Shown here: positions 34,651 through 42,847 of the stretch, in pieces | Layout: the number at the start of each line of letters is the position of its first letter | Numbering within the stretch: position 1 is the first letter of the stretch | Assembly (NCBI RefSeq): GCF_000812465.1 | Contig: NZ_JWMA01000033.1 | Coordinates: forward strand, 62,001-126,000 | DNA: 64,000 bases | Direction: 5' to 3' | Source: Cupriavidus sp. IDO | GTDB lineage: Bacteria; Pseudomonadota; Gammaproteobacteria; Burkholderiales; Burkholderiaceae | Notes under the pieces: model-generated | What the model was told of the DNA's origin: nothing | Databases searched by the model: none | The model's input: the letters and a program-made list of their open reading frames with translations, nothing else | Program-made: the position numbers and the translations under genes

Positions 34651-36336
34651 ATGAATCCTCGGGACAATGACGACAAATTGAACGCCGCCAACTTCCAGCG
34701 GGCCGTCCCTTCGGTAACAGCTGGGAGCGATCCCATCGCTGGCACATCGATGATTGTGACGCTGGACCAATTGCGCTCGTATGAGCACGATCCGCGCGTT
34801 ATGCGCAATCCGGCTTATGAGGAAATCAAAGCGTCCATCCGAGCGCGCGGCTTGGATGCGCCACCGGCGATAACTAGGCGCCCAGATGAAGCGCATTACA
34901 TCATTCGCAACGGTGGCAATACGCGACTGGCAATACTTCGCGAGTTGTGGGCAGAGACCAAGCAGGAACGGTTCTTCCGCATCTCCTGCCTATTCCGTCC
35001 GTGGCCGGAACGGGGCGAAATCGCCGCCTTAACGGGCCACTTGGCAGAAAACGAACTGCGCGGCGGATTGACTTTCATCGAGCGCGCCCTGGGAGTCGAG
35101 AAGGCGCGCAGACTTTACGAGCAGGAGGCAAGTAGCAAACTGAGCCAGTCCGAACTCGCCCGGCGCCTGACGGCCGATGGCTATCCGGTGCAGCAATCAC
35201 ACATCAGCCGCATGCAAGATGCGGTGTGTTATTTGCTGCCAGCGATACCTACCGTGCTGTACCAAGGGCTCGGCCGGCATCAGGTGGACAAGCTCGTGGT
35301 GCTGCGCAAGGCGTGCGAGCGAACCTGGGAACGAAGGGCTCAGGAGGGTCACCTCGTGGTGGACTTCGCCTCGCTGTTCCAGGATGTGCTGTCGCAGTTC
35401 GACGCGCTACCGGATGGCTTTTCGCTCCAGCGGGTAAAGGATGAACTAGTGGGCCAGATGGCCGAGTTGCTGGGCACAGACTATGATGCGCTGAGCCTCG
35501 AGATCGACGGCAGCGAAAGCCGGCAGCGCGCGCTGAGCAGCGAGCCGGCGCCGGCGAAATCGACGGTCTCTACCATATTCTCGACGCCAAAGTCGGCATC
35601 CCTTCCTCAGGCGGCGACAACTGCCCAGCCGGGCGGCGTATCGACTGGACTGGCGTTCAAAGGGGCCTCAACACGGGCTGCAATGGTGTCTGCGGCTGGC
35701 AGCGGGCTAGCGGAGGAAGAAGCAGCCGCGCCAGTACGGGCCGACCGTGATGGGCAGCGCGTGCAGGGGCGCATCGTGTCTCCGGCGCCGACCACCGAAC
35801 GCATGCAGTGCGTTCAGGGCCAGGTCTCGAGCCAGTTGGGCGACAGGCTATTCGACTTTGACACGAATGCCTCTTGCGCAATTCCGGTTCTGGCCGATGG
35901 CCTCTACCCGATCTCGGATGTCTGGCATATCGAGCCAGGATTGGACGAGCCAGGCCGACTTCGGGTGCATATTGCACAGTTTGCCCGTGAAATTGCCGAA
36001 GAGGCGGCGGTTGCCGAACAGATCGTGCCAAGTGACAGTGGTATCGGCTTCGTTTGCATGACCCCCCGCGTTGGGCAGGTGAGCGTTTTGCCTGATTTCC
36101 CTGGCGCGCTTCTGGCGCTGTTGCATGCGTTGAGCACGCCCGAGTCAATCGCGACGGGATTGAATCGTGCGCGACTGGATAACGACCTGGCGCCGCTGCT
36201 GTATGGTACGGGCGCAGCGTCCACGCGACTGAGCGACACTGGCCTGATCAAGTTGTTCCGGCTGCTGCGTCTGGCGCGACGGCTGCGAGACCTGGAGCAC
36301 GGTACGGGATTCGCCGACCCGGGCCGCGACTCCTGA
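34651..36336 (+). CDS. ParB-family protein, PFGI-1 ICE class
   Basis: 561 residues. The ParB/Srx nuclease-like domain spans about 35-130 (MIVTLDQLRSYEHDPRVMRN, YEEIKASIRARGLDAPP, YIIRNGGNTRLAILREL). A helix-turn-helix follows at about 150-195 (LSQSELARRLTADGYPVQQS). The long tail is of low complexity in its middle, with a conserved end. The layout matches the ICE ParB family of TIGR03764. It is thought to help maintain the excised element, together with a ParA that is missing here. It is the first of the element's conserved genes in the window and lies 9 bp before the DUF2857 gene. Confidence 0.9.
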   Translation: MNPRDNDDKLNAANFQRAVPSVTAGSDPIAGTSMIVTLDQLRSYEHDPRVMRNPAYEEIKASIRARGLDAPPAITRRPDEAHYIIRNGGNTRLAILRELWAETKQERFFRISCLFRPWPERGEIAALTGHLAENELRGGLTFIERALGVEKARRLYEQEASSKLSQSELARRLTADGYPVQQSHISRMQDAVCYLLPAIPTVLYQGLGRHQVDKLVVLRKACERTWERRAQEGHLVVDFASLFQDVLSQFDALPDGFSLQRVKDELVGQMAELLGTDYDALSLEIDGSESRQRALSSEPAPAKSTVSTIFSTPKSASLPQAATTAQPGGVSTGLAFKGASTRAAMVSAAGSGLAEEEAAAPVRADRDGQRVQGRIVSPAPTTERMQCVQGQVSSQLGDRLFDFDTNASCAIPVLADGLYPISDVWHIEPGLDEPGRLRVHIAQFAREIAEEAAVAEQIVPSDSGIGFVCMTPRVGQVSVLPDFPGALLALLHALSTPESIATGLNRARLDNDLAPLLYGTGAASTRLSDTGLIKLFRLLRLARRLRDLEHGTGFADPGRDS

Positions 36337-36345
36337 GGGGCCACC

Positions 36346-36906
36346 ATGTCGTCACCTCACCCGCTCAACCAGGCTGTCATCGCCCAAGCGTTGAACGATC
36401 TGCGCAATGGCCAATTGCGTCGGTGCAAAGCGATGGGATTCGGCGAAGAGGAACTGGAGGCGCTCAAGCATCCGGCGCTAGTCAGTGTGCTGGTCAACGC
36501 CACGGTGTCGTGGTGTTCGGTATCGGTCAATCGTGAGGTCCTGAAGCGGCTGCTAAGCCAAGTGCATGACGTGGAGCAGGAAATTGCCACGGTGGATCGC
36601 ATGCTGCGCCTGGGCGCGAGCACGGAGATGGTGAGCCACTTCTACGGCCTCACGCATCAAGAAATCGCGCTGCGGCGCGACATTCTCGGCTTGCCCAAAC
36701 GCAAGGGCCGGCACCCGGTGCTAGACGAGGCACAGGGCATCGCACTGTGGAAACACTGGAAGGCCGGAGTCGGCGAGCGTAATCTTGCGCTGGACGACGA
36801 TCTGCCCATGCTGGGCCTGTCGATGGACCTGGCCGAGAGCCTGACGTTACCGATGTCGGTGGTCTGGGCGTCGATCCGAAATTGGATCGACGAGGGGCTG
36901 GTCTAG
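36346..36906 (+). CDS. DUF2857 ICE protein
   Basis: 186 residues with the layout of DUF2857: an N-terminal helical part (HPLNQAVIAQALNDLRNGQL, LRRCKAMGFGEEELEALK) and a central HTH-like part (STEMVSHFYGLTHQEIALRR) that ends in a basic LPKRKGRHPVL. In related elements it always follows parB. It may be a DNA-binding accessory or regulator; ICEclc homologues of this kind have been linked with activation of the element, which I recall rather than read here. A GAGG site lies just before the ATG at 36,346. Confidence 0.85.
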   Translation: MSSPHPLNQAVIAQALNDLRNGQLRRCKAMGFGEEELEALKHPALVSVLVNATVSWCSVSVNREVLKRLLSQVHDVEQEIATVDRMLRLGASTEMVSHFYGLTHQEIALRRDILGLPKRKGRHPVLDEAQGIALWKHWKAGVGERNLALDDDLPMLGLSMDLAESLTLPMSVVWASIRNWIDEGLV

Positions 36907-37234
36907 ACTCTTGGGAAGGGCAGTGCGCCATGGCGTGATGGCCCCCTAGTACTGTCGGCATGGTTCCTCGATACACAAGGGAACTGGTATCGGCCCCATC
37001 GATCGCCCAAACGGCATCGGGAGCAACGCCGCGTATGGATGCAGCACTAGCGCGCAACCGGTTCATGAGCTTGACTGTTCGAGCTACGCTGCCTACGTGA
37101 CGCTCAGAGGGCCACCTGGTGTGCAGAACATGCGAGGTATAGCTCCCACGGCTCTCCATGAAAATGGCTGACCGCCAGCTATCCCCAGGGGATAGCTGGC
37201 ACACCCGGCCTTCCGCATCGAATAAAGCGGGCAA
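36907..37234 (-). pseudogene. Possible remnant of a tyrosine recombinase N-terminus
   Basis: A 410-bp gap interrupts the ICE gene order. On the minus strand it reads PALFDAEGRVCQL followed by DSWRSAIFMESRGSYTSHVL, which looks like the N-terminal SAM-like part of XerD-type integrases (Phe-Asp-x-x-Gly-Arg-Val, a Trp-Leu-Arg-like helix, then Ser-Tyr-Thr). The similarity fades after about 60 residues, and the frame continues antisense into DUF2857. No catalytic Arg, His or Tyr region is present. This is a recalled pattern, not a verified match. Confidence 0.3.
37174..37200. repeat. 27-bp perfect palindrome
   Basis: GCCAGCTATCCCC (37,174-37,186), a single A (37,187) and GGGGATAGCTGGC (37,188-37,200) form two perfect 13-base arms. 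No T-run follows on either strand, so a terminator is unlikely. It lies 117 bp before the PFL_4669-type gene. It may be a protein-binding site (ParB, regulator or recombinase). Confidence 0.85.
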
Positions 37235-37316
37235 TCCCGGTCTGCGGTTTTTTGACTGACGCCCTTCCGGCCGACGCGGATGCTAGCGACTCATTCCTCC
37301 TTCTTGAGTCGTCCCT

Positions 37317-38093
37317 ATGGCTAATGAACCCCTGCAACTAAATCTCGGATCGTTGCGCAGCGCGATATCGCTGACGCTGCACACTCACCACGCGTCCCGT
37401 ATCTGGCATGGCCGCCCCGCAGCCGAGGGGCGGCCCGGCATCATCGGCCTCAACGGCTACATCAGCGTGATGAGCAAGATGAAGCGCGGCGCCGAGCAGG
37501 ACGATCCCTACTCCGACTGGTGGATGCTTCGCATCGAAGACAAGCTGGACGACACTAAGAGGCGCCTGCAGACGCTGCGCGAGCAGGTGGAGCAGGCGCT
37601 CACCAGCGTACCTCCCGCGCTCAGCCTTGGTGAGAACCTGAATCTTCAACCGGTGAAACTTCCGCTGTTCGTCAACGCCCAGCTCGGCTTTGCGGCCATT
37701 TACTTGCTGGCTGATTACGACGACCTCGCGCGCAAGCTGATGCTCGCCCACCATACGGCGCTGATCGACCGAAGCACGCTGGAGCGCTGGCTCAACGATG
37801 GCGCGCACGCAATGCGCAGCCTGTTTTCGCTCGCCCAAGAGTATTGCTCCTCTGGCGCAACCCGCGCTGACTTTGCGGAGAACAATGCGGCGGCGCAGGC
37901 GGCAGTGCAGAAGTTCGGCCAGCTGCCACAGGAGGTGCTCGAAGGCACGCGCCGTTCACGCTTTGCACCGCCTATTGCGCGCCGAGGCGGTAGTCGCGAA
38001 TCCGCAGCCGCGCCCACCGCGGTGGAGCCGACTTTCGGCGCCATCGATGACCCAACCGGCACTGCCGCACGCGACGAGGATGCGACGAAATGA
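37317..38093 (+). CDS. ICE protein, PFL_4669 family (TIGR03761)
   Basis: 258 residues. The family opening (LQLNLGSLRSAISLTLHTHH) and the core GLNGYISVMSKMKRGAEQDDPYSDWWMLRIEDKL are clear, as is LGENLNLQPVKLPLFVNAQLGFAAIYLL. The C-terminal 50 residues are variable. Its function is not known; it is always found between DUF2857 and DUF3158 genes in PFGI-1 type elements and is part of the replication and maintenance cluster. Its stop overlaps the DUF3158 start (ATGA). Confidence 0.88.
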   Translation: MANEPLQLNLGSLRSAISLTLHTHHASRIWHGRPAAEGRPGIIGLNGYISVMSKMKRGAEQDDPYSDWWMLRIEDKLDDTKRRLQTLREQVEQALTSVPPALSLGENLNLQPVKLPLFVNAQLGFAAIYLLADYDDLARKLMLAHHTALIDRSTLERWLNDGAHAMRSLFSLAQEYCSSGATRADFAENNAAAQAAVQKFGQLPQEVLEGTRRSRFAPPIARRGGSRESAAAPTAVEPTFGAIDDPTGTAARDEDATK

Positions 38094-38638
38094 CGGTACG
38101 TACCATGCCCGTCCAGCCGAGGCGCTTTACGGCGCTGGAACAGGCGGACTTCCAGCGGCTGGAACACGCAGGCTACCTAAAAGGCCTTTTACAACCTTTT
38201 AAAGGTAAGGGGAGTTTGGAGGCTTGGGCCGGTCAATGCCTGGCGCTGCGCGACAGCGTGATCGTCCTGGCGCAGCGGCGTGTGCTGCCCCAAGCCAGAG
38301 CCTATCCCTTCAACCTGCTCAATGTGCAGCTGGCCCAGCAAACGACTGGCGCAGGGACGACCTTCCTACGCTGGCGCAATGTCGACCGCTCATCCATGGG
38401 CGTCGCCTTGTGGGAATCCCTGATCGGCAGTCCTGCGATACCGGCCTCGCTGATTGACGACCTGTATGCGATGGAGCTGCAGCGTATTGCGCTGAACATG
38501 CAGATCAGCCTGACCCACAGCATCGCCCGCCACGCCTTGGAATGCGCCAACAAGATGGCCCAGGCTGAGGCGGTTTACCTACGGCGCACCCATAGCCATG
38601 CCACGTCCACTGTCACCATTCCCAAGGAGTCGCCATGA
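38090..38638 (+). CDS. DUF3158 ICE protein
   Basis: 182 residues matching DUF3158: RFTALEQADFQRLEHAGYLKG, then FKGKGSLEAWAGQCLALRD and FLRWRNVDRSSMGVALWESL. It is mostly helical with no membrane segment. The role is unknown. It starts inside the previous stop (ATGA), and its own stop overlaps the ssb remnant in the same way, so the four genes from parB are one operon. Confidence 0.88.
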   Translation: MTVRTMPVQPRRFTALEQADFQRLEHAGYLKGLLQPFKGKGSLEAWAGQCLALRDSVIVLAQRRVLPQARAYPFNLLNVQLAQQTTGAGTTFLRWRNVDRSSMGVALWESLIGSPAIPASLIDDLYAMELQRIALNMQISLTHSIARHALECANKMAQAEAVYLRRTHSHATSTVTIPKESP

Positions 38639-38740
38639 GCCCATCGTTTGTCGGCGAAGGCAACATCGGCTTTGCGCCGGACTACCGCGAGTTTGCCAAT
38701 GGCAATCGCAAGCCGGGCCGGCTGCCGCGCCACACTGTTC
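38635..38740 (+). pseudogene. ssb: Truncated single-strand DNA-binding protein gene (ICE ssb)
   Basis: The frame begins MSPSFVGEGNIGFAPDYREF and goes on with ANGNRKPGRLPRHTV. This is the start of the ICE-type SSB, which in related elements reads MSTHFVGEGNIGxAPxYREF and keeps a similar NGN-x-x-x-RRL run. After about 35 residues the OB-fold continuation (NVYFDNPVP, GGFWAPVELW) is absent, and the frame runs through unrelated sequence to 39,132. The start overlaps the DUF3158 stop as in intact elements, so the gene was cut by deletion or replacement. Confidence 0.65.
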
Positions 38741-39047
38741 CAGCTCGGCGCGCGGGTCTGCGGCGAAGAGCGGGTTCCGACGAGAACGCTGTCGTATACA
38801 ACCGCCGTGCACCAGTGTGGTATCGCCCGGGAAAGATTCCCGGCGGTCGACTCGCTCCCATCCGCTCTCCCGAGGCAAGCTTGCGGTCCCCTCGCTGGTT
38901 GCAAACAATCGACGCGTGCTGCGACAATTGTCCCTTCGACGGTCATGAATCGGTGCCCATGCCGTCCGGCTTTTTTGTGGCCCGTCTCATTCGGCGCAGC
39001 CATGCTGTCACCCATCCGACGAACCGCCCATCGACAAGGAGCCTTCA

Positions 39048-39179
39048 TTGTCGGATCCAGATACCGAGGATGAAGATCTCGCCCGCAGGGCGGCGCATCT
39101 CGCGGTGGCGTACATCAGCCAGGTCTCCATGACAGGTGGCGCTGGCCTCGCGAACCCTGCGCTACGCCGGCTGCATTAG
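39048..39179 (+). CDS. Small ORF with TTG start, 43 residues
   Basis: Bases 39,036-39,041 read AAGGAG, an ideal ribosome-binding site six bases before TTG at 39,048. The frame gives an acidic start (LSDPDTEDEDLARRAAHLAV) and continues AYISQVSMTGGAGLANPALRRLH to a TAG at 39,177-39,179. I do not recognise it. It could be a real small protein or the last part of a lost larger ICE gene kept after the deletion that took ssb. Confidence 0.45.
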   Translation: MSDPDTEDEDLARRAAHLAVAYISQVSMTGGAGLANPALRRLH

Positions 39180-39347
39180 CCGGCGTGGCCAATTGCCCGC
39201 ATCCCGCGGGAAATCCCAGCGCATGTTACCTTCTGCAACGTTGCGCGCGTCTCACGGTGCCGTTATGCACATGCGAGGCGAGAAGGCCGTTCCTTGATAG
39301 ACCGCGCTCGGCGCGGTTGCGCTGGTCCAGTTGATTCCGTCGATGGC

Positions 39348-39405
39348 GAAGGGTCTCCTGGCGGCTTGCGGGCCTGTGCCGCAGCGAGCCTCGAGGAGAC
39401 CCTTC
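39348..39405. repeat. 12-bp inverted repeat with 34-base loop
   Basis: GAAGGGTCTCCT (39,348-39,359) and AGGAGACCCTTC (39,394-39,405) are perfectly complementary. The loop has its own short dyad (TGCGG and CCGCA). The whole could fold as a branched stem-loop in RNA or single-stranded DNA. Confidence 0.75.
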
Positions 39406-39578
39406 GGGTCGTCGGTATTCGTTGCCGGTGCCCGCCGGTGGAACAACGGGCTCCCTTTGTGCACGGATGTGTGCCCAAGGATGTCGACCCCAGCCACGAT
39501 ACGGGTCGAGTGCGACTGCTGGCGCAGCAAATGCCGTTGACAGGACTGCAGCAGCCCACAGGTGGCGCCTTTGTCCAA

Positions 39579-39603
39579 GGCTGAAAGCCTGGTGCTTTCA
39601 GCC
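39579..39603. repeat. 10-bp hairpin
   Basis: GGCTGAAAGC (39,579-39,588) and GCTTTCAGCC (39,594-39,603) form a perfect stem with loop CTGGT. GATTGTTCTTTG follows on the plus strand, so it is a weak terminator candidate. It could also be a nick-site hairpin. Confidence 0.7.
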
Positions 39604-39855
39604 GATTGTTCTTTGCCTGGTCAGAAAGTGGCGCGGCCCCGGGCATGGCGGCTGCCGCCCGGTCAGCGCGAGGCGAGACCGCCAGGATTTTCAAGTCTGT
39701 AAGACGTGATCGCCGCATGCATCGCAACGGTCCGCTTCGCATTGTCTCCCTGCGGCGGAGCGTCTTCCCGACGCCGATGCGCTTTTCTGTAAGCCTTTGG
39801 GACGATTCCGTTTCCGTCATGGTGTGGGGCTTTCCGTCCCTTCGCAGGCGTAACT

Positions 39856-40086
39856 ATGTCACTTGCTATCGCATCGGCGCCACTGAGCGCCCCACAGGCC
39901 TGTCCCGTGTCCATCGGCCATCTGGCCAAGGCCTACACGGGCAAACACCTATCGTTGCAGGTGCTTTCCAGCGCCGCCGGCCACTACATCGGCACTGCCG
40001 ACCGTGAAGGATCGGTATCACGTGAGTCAGTGGAGTATTTCCCCTCACGGGAGGCGGCAGAGGCGGCCCTGCCGACGGGGCACTGA
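39856..40086 (+). CDS. Small hypothetical ICE protein
   Basis: 76 residues. The core ACPVSIGHLAKAYTGKHLSL is followed by SSAAGHYIGTADREGSVSRE and SVEYFPSREAAEAAL, which has the regular strand-helix pattern of a small folded protein. Similar small proteins occur upstream of the PilL-like gene in related elements, as far as I recall. No domain of known function is seen. Confidence 0.6.
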   Translation: MSLAIASAPLSAPQACPVSIGHLAKAYTGKHLSLQVLSSAAGHYIGTADREGSVSRESVEYFPSREAAEAALPTGH

Positions 40087-40295
40087 CAACAGCGGTGCCA
40101 GCCATGATCCCAGCCTGCAGGCGTGTCTTGGGGAGTCTTTGTCCCAAGACGTGATTGATCACACTGTGGCGGAAGAACGGCCCCGCGGCGCTAACTGGCT
40201 CTCCACGATCCCGTGGCTGCATCGCCAAACCGGTGACGATGCGGTTCCCATTTGGTGCTGCCGTTTGCATCGAATACGGCGAAGGTAATGGCTGC

Positions 40296-40889
40296 ATGTT
40301 TCGGAAGCCAATATCAATGCGACTGTCCGCCTATTCTCTCCCTCTCGCCGGTCTCGCCGGGGCCATCCTTATCACGGGTTGTGCCACCACCGTACCACCG
40401 GCCGATCTGACACAGACGCCCGGGCCACCCGAGCAATCCCAAGCGCTGATATCCGGGACGAATACTCCAGGCGCCCCTGTGCCCGTCGTCCGCTACGGCC
40501 GCTACACCTTGACGGAACTGGTGGCGGAGCCGGGGCAGCGGGAACTAATGAAGCAGGTCGTGGACATCACCATCCCGCCCTCGCTCGACTCCACGGTCGG
40601 CGACGCCATGCGCCATGTCCTCCAGCGGTCGGGATATCGGCTGTGCGAGGGCTCGCAGGCCGTAATGCTGTATGCGCTGCCGTTGCCGGCGGCTCATCTA
40701 CGGTTGGGGCCGATGGTTCTGCGCGATGCGTTGCTGACGCTCGCTGGTCCGGCGTGGGACATGGCCGTTGATGAAACCTCGCGCCAGGTTTGCTTCAAGC
40801 ACGCGGTGGCGCCCGTTACCCCCACCCCGACGGCACCGGCTCTGGATCGCGCCGAATCCGTCGAACGCATCGATACTCCGGAGGGGTAA
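40296..40889 (+). CDS. PilL-like conjugative transfer lipoprotein (TIGR03748)
   Basis: About 197 residues. The signal peptide ends in the lipobox ITGC (MRLSAYSLPLAGLAGAILIT, then GCATT). The body has VVRYGRYTLTELVAEPGQRE and LDSTVGDAMRHVLQRSGYRLC, the core of the N-terminal PilL domain in PFGI-1 elements. It is thought to belong to the mating apparatus in the envelope. It opens the transfer cluster and is 2 bp from the next gene. ATGs at 40,296 and 40,317 are both possible; GAAGG precedes the first. Confidence 0.85.
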   Translation: MFRKPISMRLSAYSLPLAGLAGAILITGCATTVPPADLTQTPGPPEQSQALISGTNTPGAPVPVVRYGRYTLTELVAEPGQRELMKQVVDITIPPSLDSTVGDAMRHVLQRSGYRLCEGSQAVMLYALPLPAAHLRLGPMVLRDALLTLAGPAWDMAVDETSRQVCFKHAVAPVTPTPTAPALDRAESVERIDTPEG

Positions 40890-40891
40890 CC

Positions 40892-41545
40892 ATGAACGTC
40901 CCGAACATTCCGGCTCCGTCCAAACGCGATCGACGCGTACGCTGGCCGTGGGTTGTCGCCTGCATCTGGCAGCTGCTTGTGAGCACACTGACGATCCTCA
41001 ATAGCGTTGGCTTGTCGCGTCTGACCGAGCATAGCCGCGCCAGCGCTCAGAATGCCCATGTCCAGGCGCTGGCGACGCGTGTCGACGGTCTGGAAAAGCG
41101 GGCCGAGGCCGTCAAGCTGCAGCCCACGCCCGTCATCCGGGCCGATCTCGATGCCACGCGCCAAGAGCTGGATGAGCGCCTGTCGCGGGTTGAGCAGGCT
41201 CAGACCGCCGATGATAGCGCCAGCGGGTTGCAGGCGTTGCAAGCGCGCGTCAGCGCCATTGAGGATCGCCTAAAGCGGACAGCGCCGACCATGGCCGTGG
41301 TACCACGGAGCGACGCTGAACGTCCCAAGCCAACGGTACCCGAGCCGCCCTTCAATGTCATCGGTCTGGAGCTGCGCGGTGGAGAGCGCCTTGTATCCGT
41401 CGCGGCGCGGGGCGCAGCTTCGGCGCGCGAAGTGCGGTTGCTTCGTGAGGGCGACACCATGGGCGCCTGGCAGCTCCAAGCCATCGAAGCGCATGCCGCG
41501 GTATTCCGCATCGACGGCCACACGCTGCGCATCGCAATCCCGTAG
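40892..41545 (+). CDS. ICE inner-membrane protein with coiled coil
   Basis: 217 residues. One membrane helix (about 18-38, WPWVVACIWQLLVSTLTILNS) is followed by a coiled coil (about 45-115) and a small C-terminal beta domain (NVIGLELRGGERLVSVAARG to HTLRIAIP). The end resembles the periplasmic repeat domain of PilP/GspC proteins that link inner and outer membrane parts of secretion machines, but this is only a fold guess. It starts 2 bp after the PilL-like gene, with GGAGG before it. Confidence 0.75.
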   Translation: MNVPNIPAPSKRDRRVRWPWVVACIWQLLVSTLTILNSVGLSRLTEHSRASAQNAHVQALATRVDGLEKRAEAVKLQPTPVIRADLDATRQELDERLSRVEQAQTADDSASGLQALQARVSAIEDRLKRTAPTMAVVPRSDAERPKPTVPEPPFNVIGLELRGGERLVSVAARGAASAREVRLLREGDTMGAWQLQAIEAHAAVFRIDGHTLRIAIP

Positions 41546-41554
41546 GTGCGGACT

Positions 41555-42280
41555 ATGACGCAAGTACCTGTGGCCGTCCTTGCCGTGATCCTGGTAGTCG
41601 GCTTACCCTGTGCGTACGCACAGACAGCGCCGCTGGCGACCCCGCGCGTCGCTCAGAGCCAGGTGATGAAAAGCATTGACGCCGCGCTCGACGAGCGCCA
41701 GGCCAGGGATTGGGGCTTGCGTCCCGAAGAATGGACGCGCTACCGGCAACTGATGCAAGGGCCGCTGGGCGTTTATTCCCCCAACCTCGATCCTCTCACG
41801 ACCTTGGGCATCGAGGCACGCAGTGACGAGGAGCGCAACCACTACGCCGAGCTGCAGGTGCAGGTTGAGGCACGGCGCGTGAACAAGACCCTCGCCTACC
41901 AGAGGGCCTACGACGCGGCTTGGAAGCGCCTCTATCCGGGCCAGCAACGTGTCAATCTCCCGGGTGCGCAGACACTGAGCGCTGGTAACAGCGGTTCTGG
42001 TCGCCTGGCCGTTTTCGTCAGGGCTGACTGCGCGCCGTGCGACAAGCGCGTGCGCCAGTTGCAGACGGCGGGCACGGCGTTCGATGTCTATATGGTCGGC
42101 AGCCGCCTGGACGATGCTCATATCCGCCAGTGGGCGACTCGGTCCGGCATCGACCCGGCCCGAGTCCGCGCACGCACGATCACTCTCAACCATGATGCCG
42201 GACGTTGGCTGTCCCTCGGCGTGCCGGGCGAGCTGCCGGCCGTGGTACGTGAGCTGAACGGCAGATGGCAGCGGCAGTAA
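41555..42280 (+). CDS. ICE protein, PFL_4693 family (TIGR03759)
   Basis: 241 residues. A signal peptide (to about residue 22, CAYAQ) precedes RDWGLRPEEWTRYRQLMQGPLGVYSPNLDP, the family signature. The C-terminal half is thioredoxin-like, with ADCAPCDKRVRQLQ (CxxC) and TLNHDAGRWLSLGVPGELPAVV. It acts in the periplasm, probably in assembly or redox care of the mating channel. GTG at 41,546 is an alternative start. Confidence 0.88.
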   Translation: MTQVPVAVLAVILVVGLPCAYAQTAPLATPRVAQSQVMKSIDAALDERQARDWGLRPEEWTRYRQLMQGPLGVYSPNLDPLTTLGIEARSDEERNHYAELQVQVEARRVNKTLAYQRAYDAAWKRLYPGQQRVNLPGAQTLSAGNSGSGRLAVFVRADCAPCDKRVRQLQTAGTAFDVYMVGSRLDDAHIRQWATRSGIDPARVRARTITLNHDAGRWLSLGVPGELPAVVRELNGRWQRQ

Positions 42281-42840
42281 ATCCGCAATCCGCGTTGCGT
42301 GTCGCGCTCCTGCTAGGCGCCTGCGTCTGGGCATCGGTTGCGCCCGCGCAAGAGGAGCCGCCGCCGGCCTACCAAATTGCCGCGAAGCACGCAGGTCTGC
42401 CGTCGCCAGTACTGTACGCGGTGGCCTTGCAGGAGAGCGGCACCAGACTGCGTGGACGGTTGATCCCCTGGCCGTGGACACTCAATGTTGCGGGAAGGGG
42501 CGAGCGTTATGCCACGCGGGCTCAGACGTGCGCGCGCTTGCGCCAAGCGCTCAGCCGCATCCCAGCCAACCGGATCGACGCCGGCCTCGGGCAGGTCAAT
42601 CTCGGTTACCAGGCGCATCGCTACAGTCATCCCTGCGAGCTCCTCGACCCTTACAGGAATCTCGCGATCGTCGCGGAAATTCTCAAGGAGCAGTACATAG
42701 AGGGCGAGGACTGGCTGGCCGCCATCGGCCGCTACCACCGTCCAGCCGGCGGCGCACCGTCCGCTCGTTATCGCCGTAGTGTTCATCAGCACCTCGTTCG
42801 CGTGCTGGGGCCGCGCACAACGCCTTCCGCTATCAAGTGA
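42265..42840 (+). CDS. Lytic transglycosylase (VirB1-like) of the ICE
   Basis: 191 residues. A signal peptide (to about residue 29) is followed by an SLT domain: AVALQESGTRLRG with the catalytic Glu57, then IDAGLGQVNLGYQAHRY and YRNLAIVAEILKEQY. It cuts peptidoglycan so the type IV secretion channel can cross the wall. The start lies 16 bp inside the previous gene. Confidence 0.9.
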   Translation: MAAAVNPQSALRVALLLGACVWASVAPAQEEPPPAYQIAAKHAGLPSPVLYAVALQESGTRLRGRLIPWPWTLNVAGRGERYATRAQTCARLRQALSRIPANRIDAGLGQVNLGYQAHRYSHPCELLDPYRNLAIVAEILKEQYIEGEDWLAAIGRYHRPAGGAPSARYRRSVHQHLVRVLGPRTTPSAIK

Positions 42841-42847
42841 CCACGCC

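Larger units (their letters stand above)
39180..39855. other. Non-coding ICE stretch with two hairpins
   Basis: About 675 bp without a convincing gene. Several short frames overlap on both strands with no recognisable family. It holds two strong inverted repeats (39,348-39,405 and 39,579-39,603). In intact relatives this position lies between ssb and the type IV secretion cluster and carries topB and cargo. Here it may hold an origin, a regulatory RNA or simply decayed sequence. Confidence 0.4.

Noticed and set aside
37174-37200. Terminator for the parB-DUF2857 genes
   Set aside because: The stem is strong, but no T-run follows on either strand.
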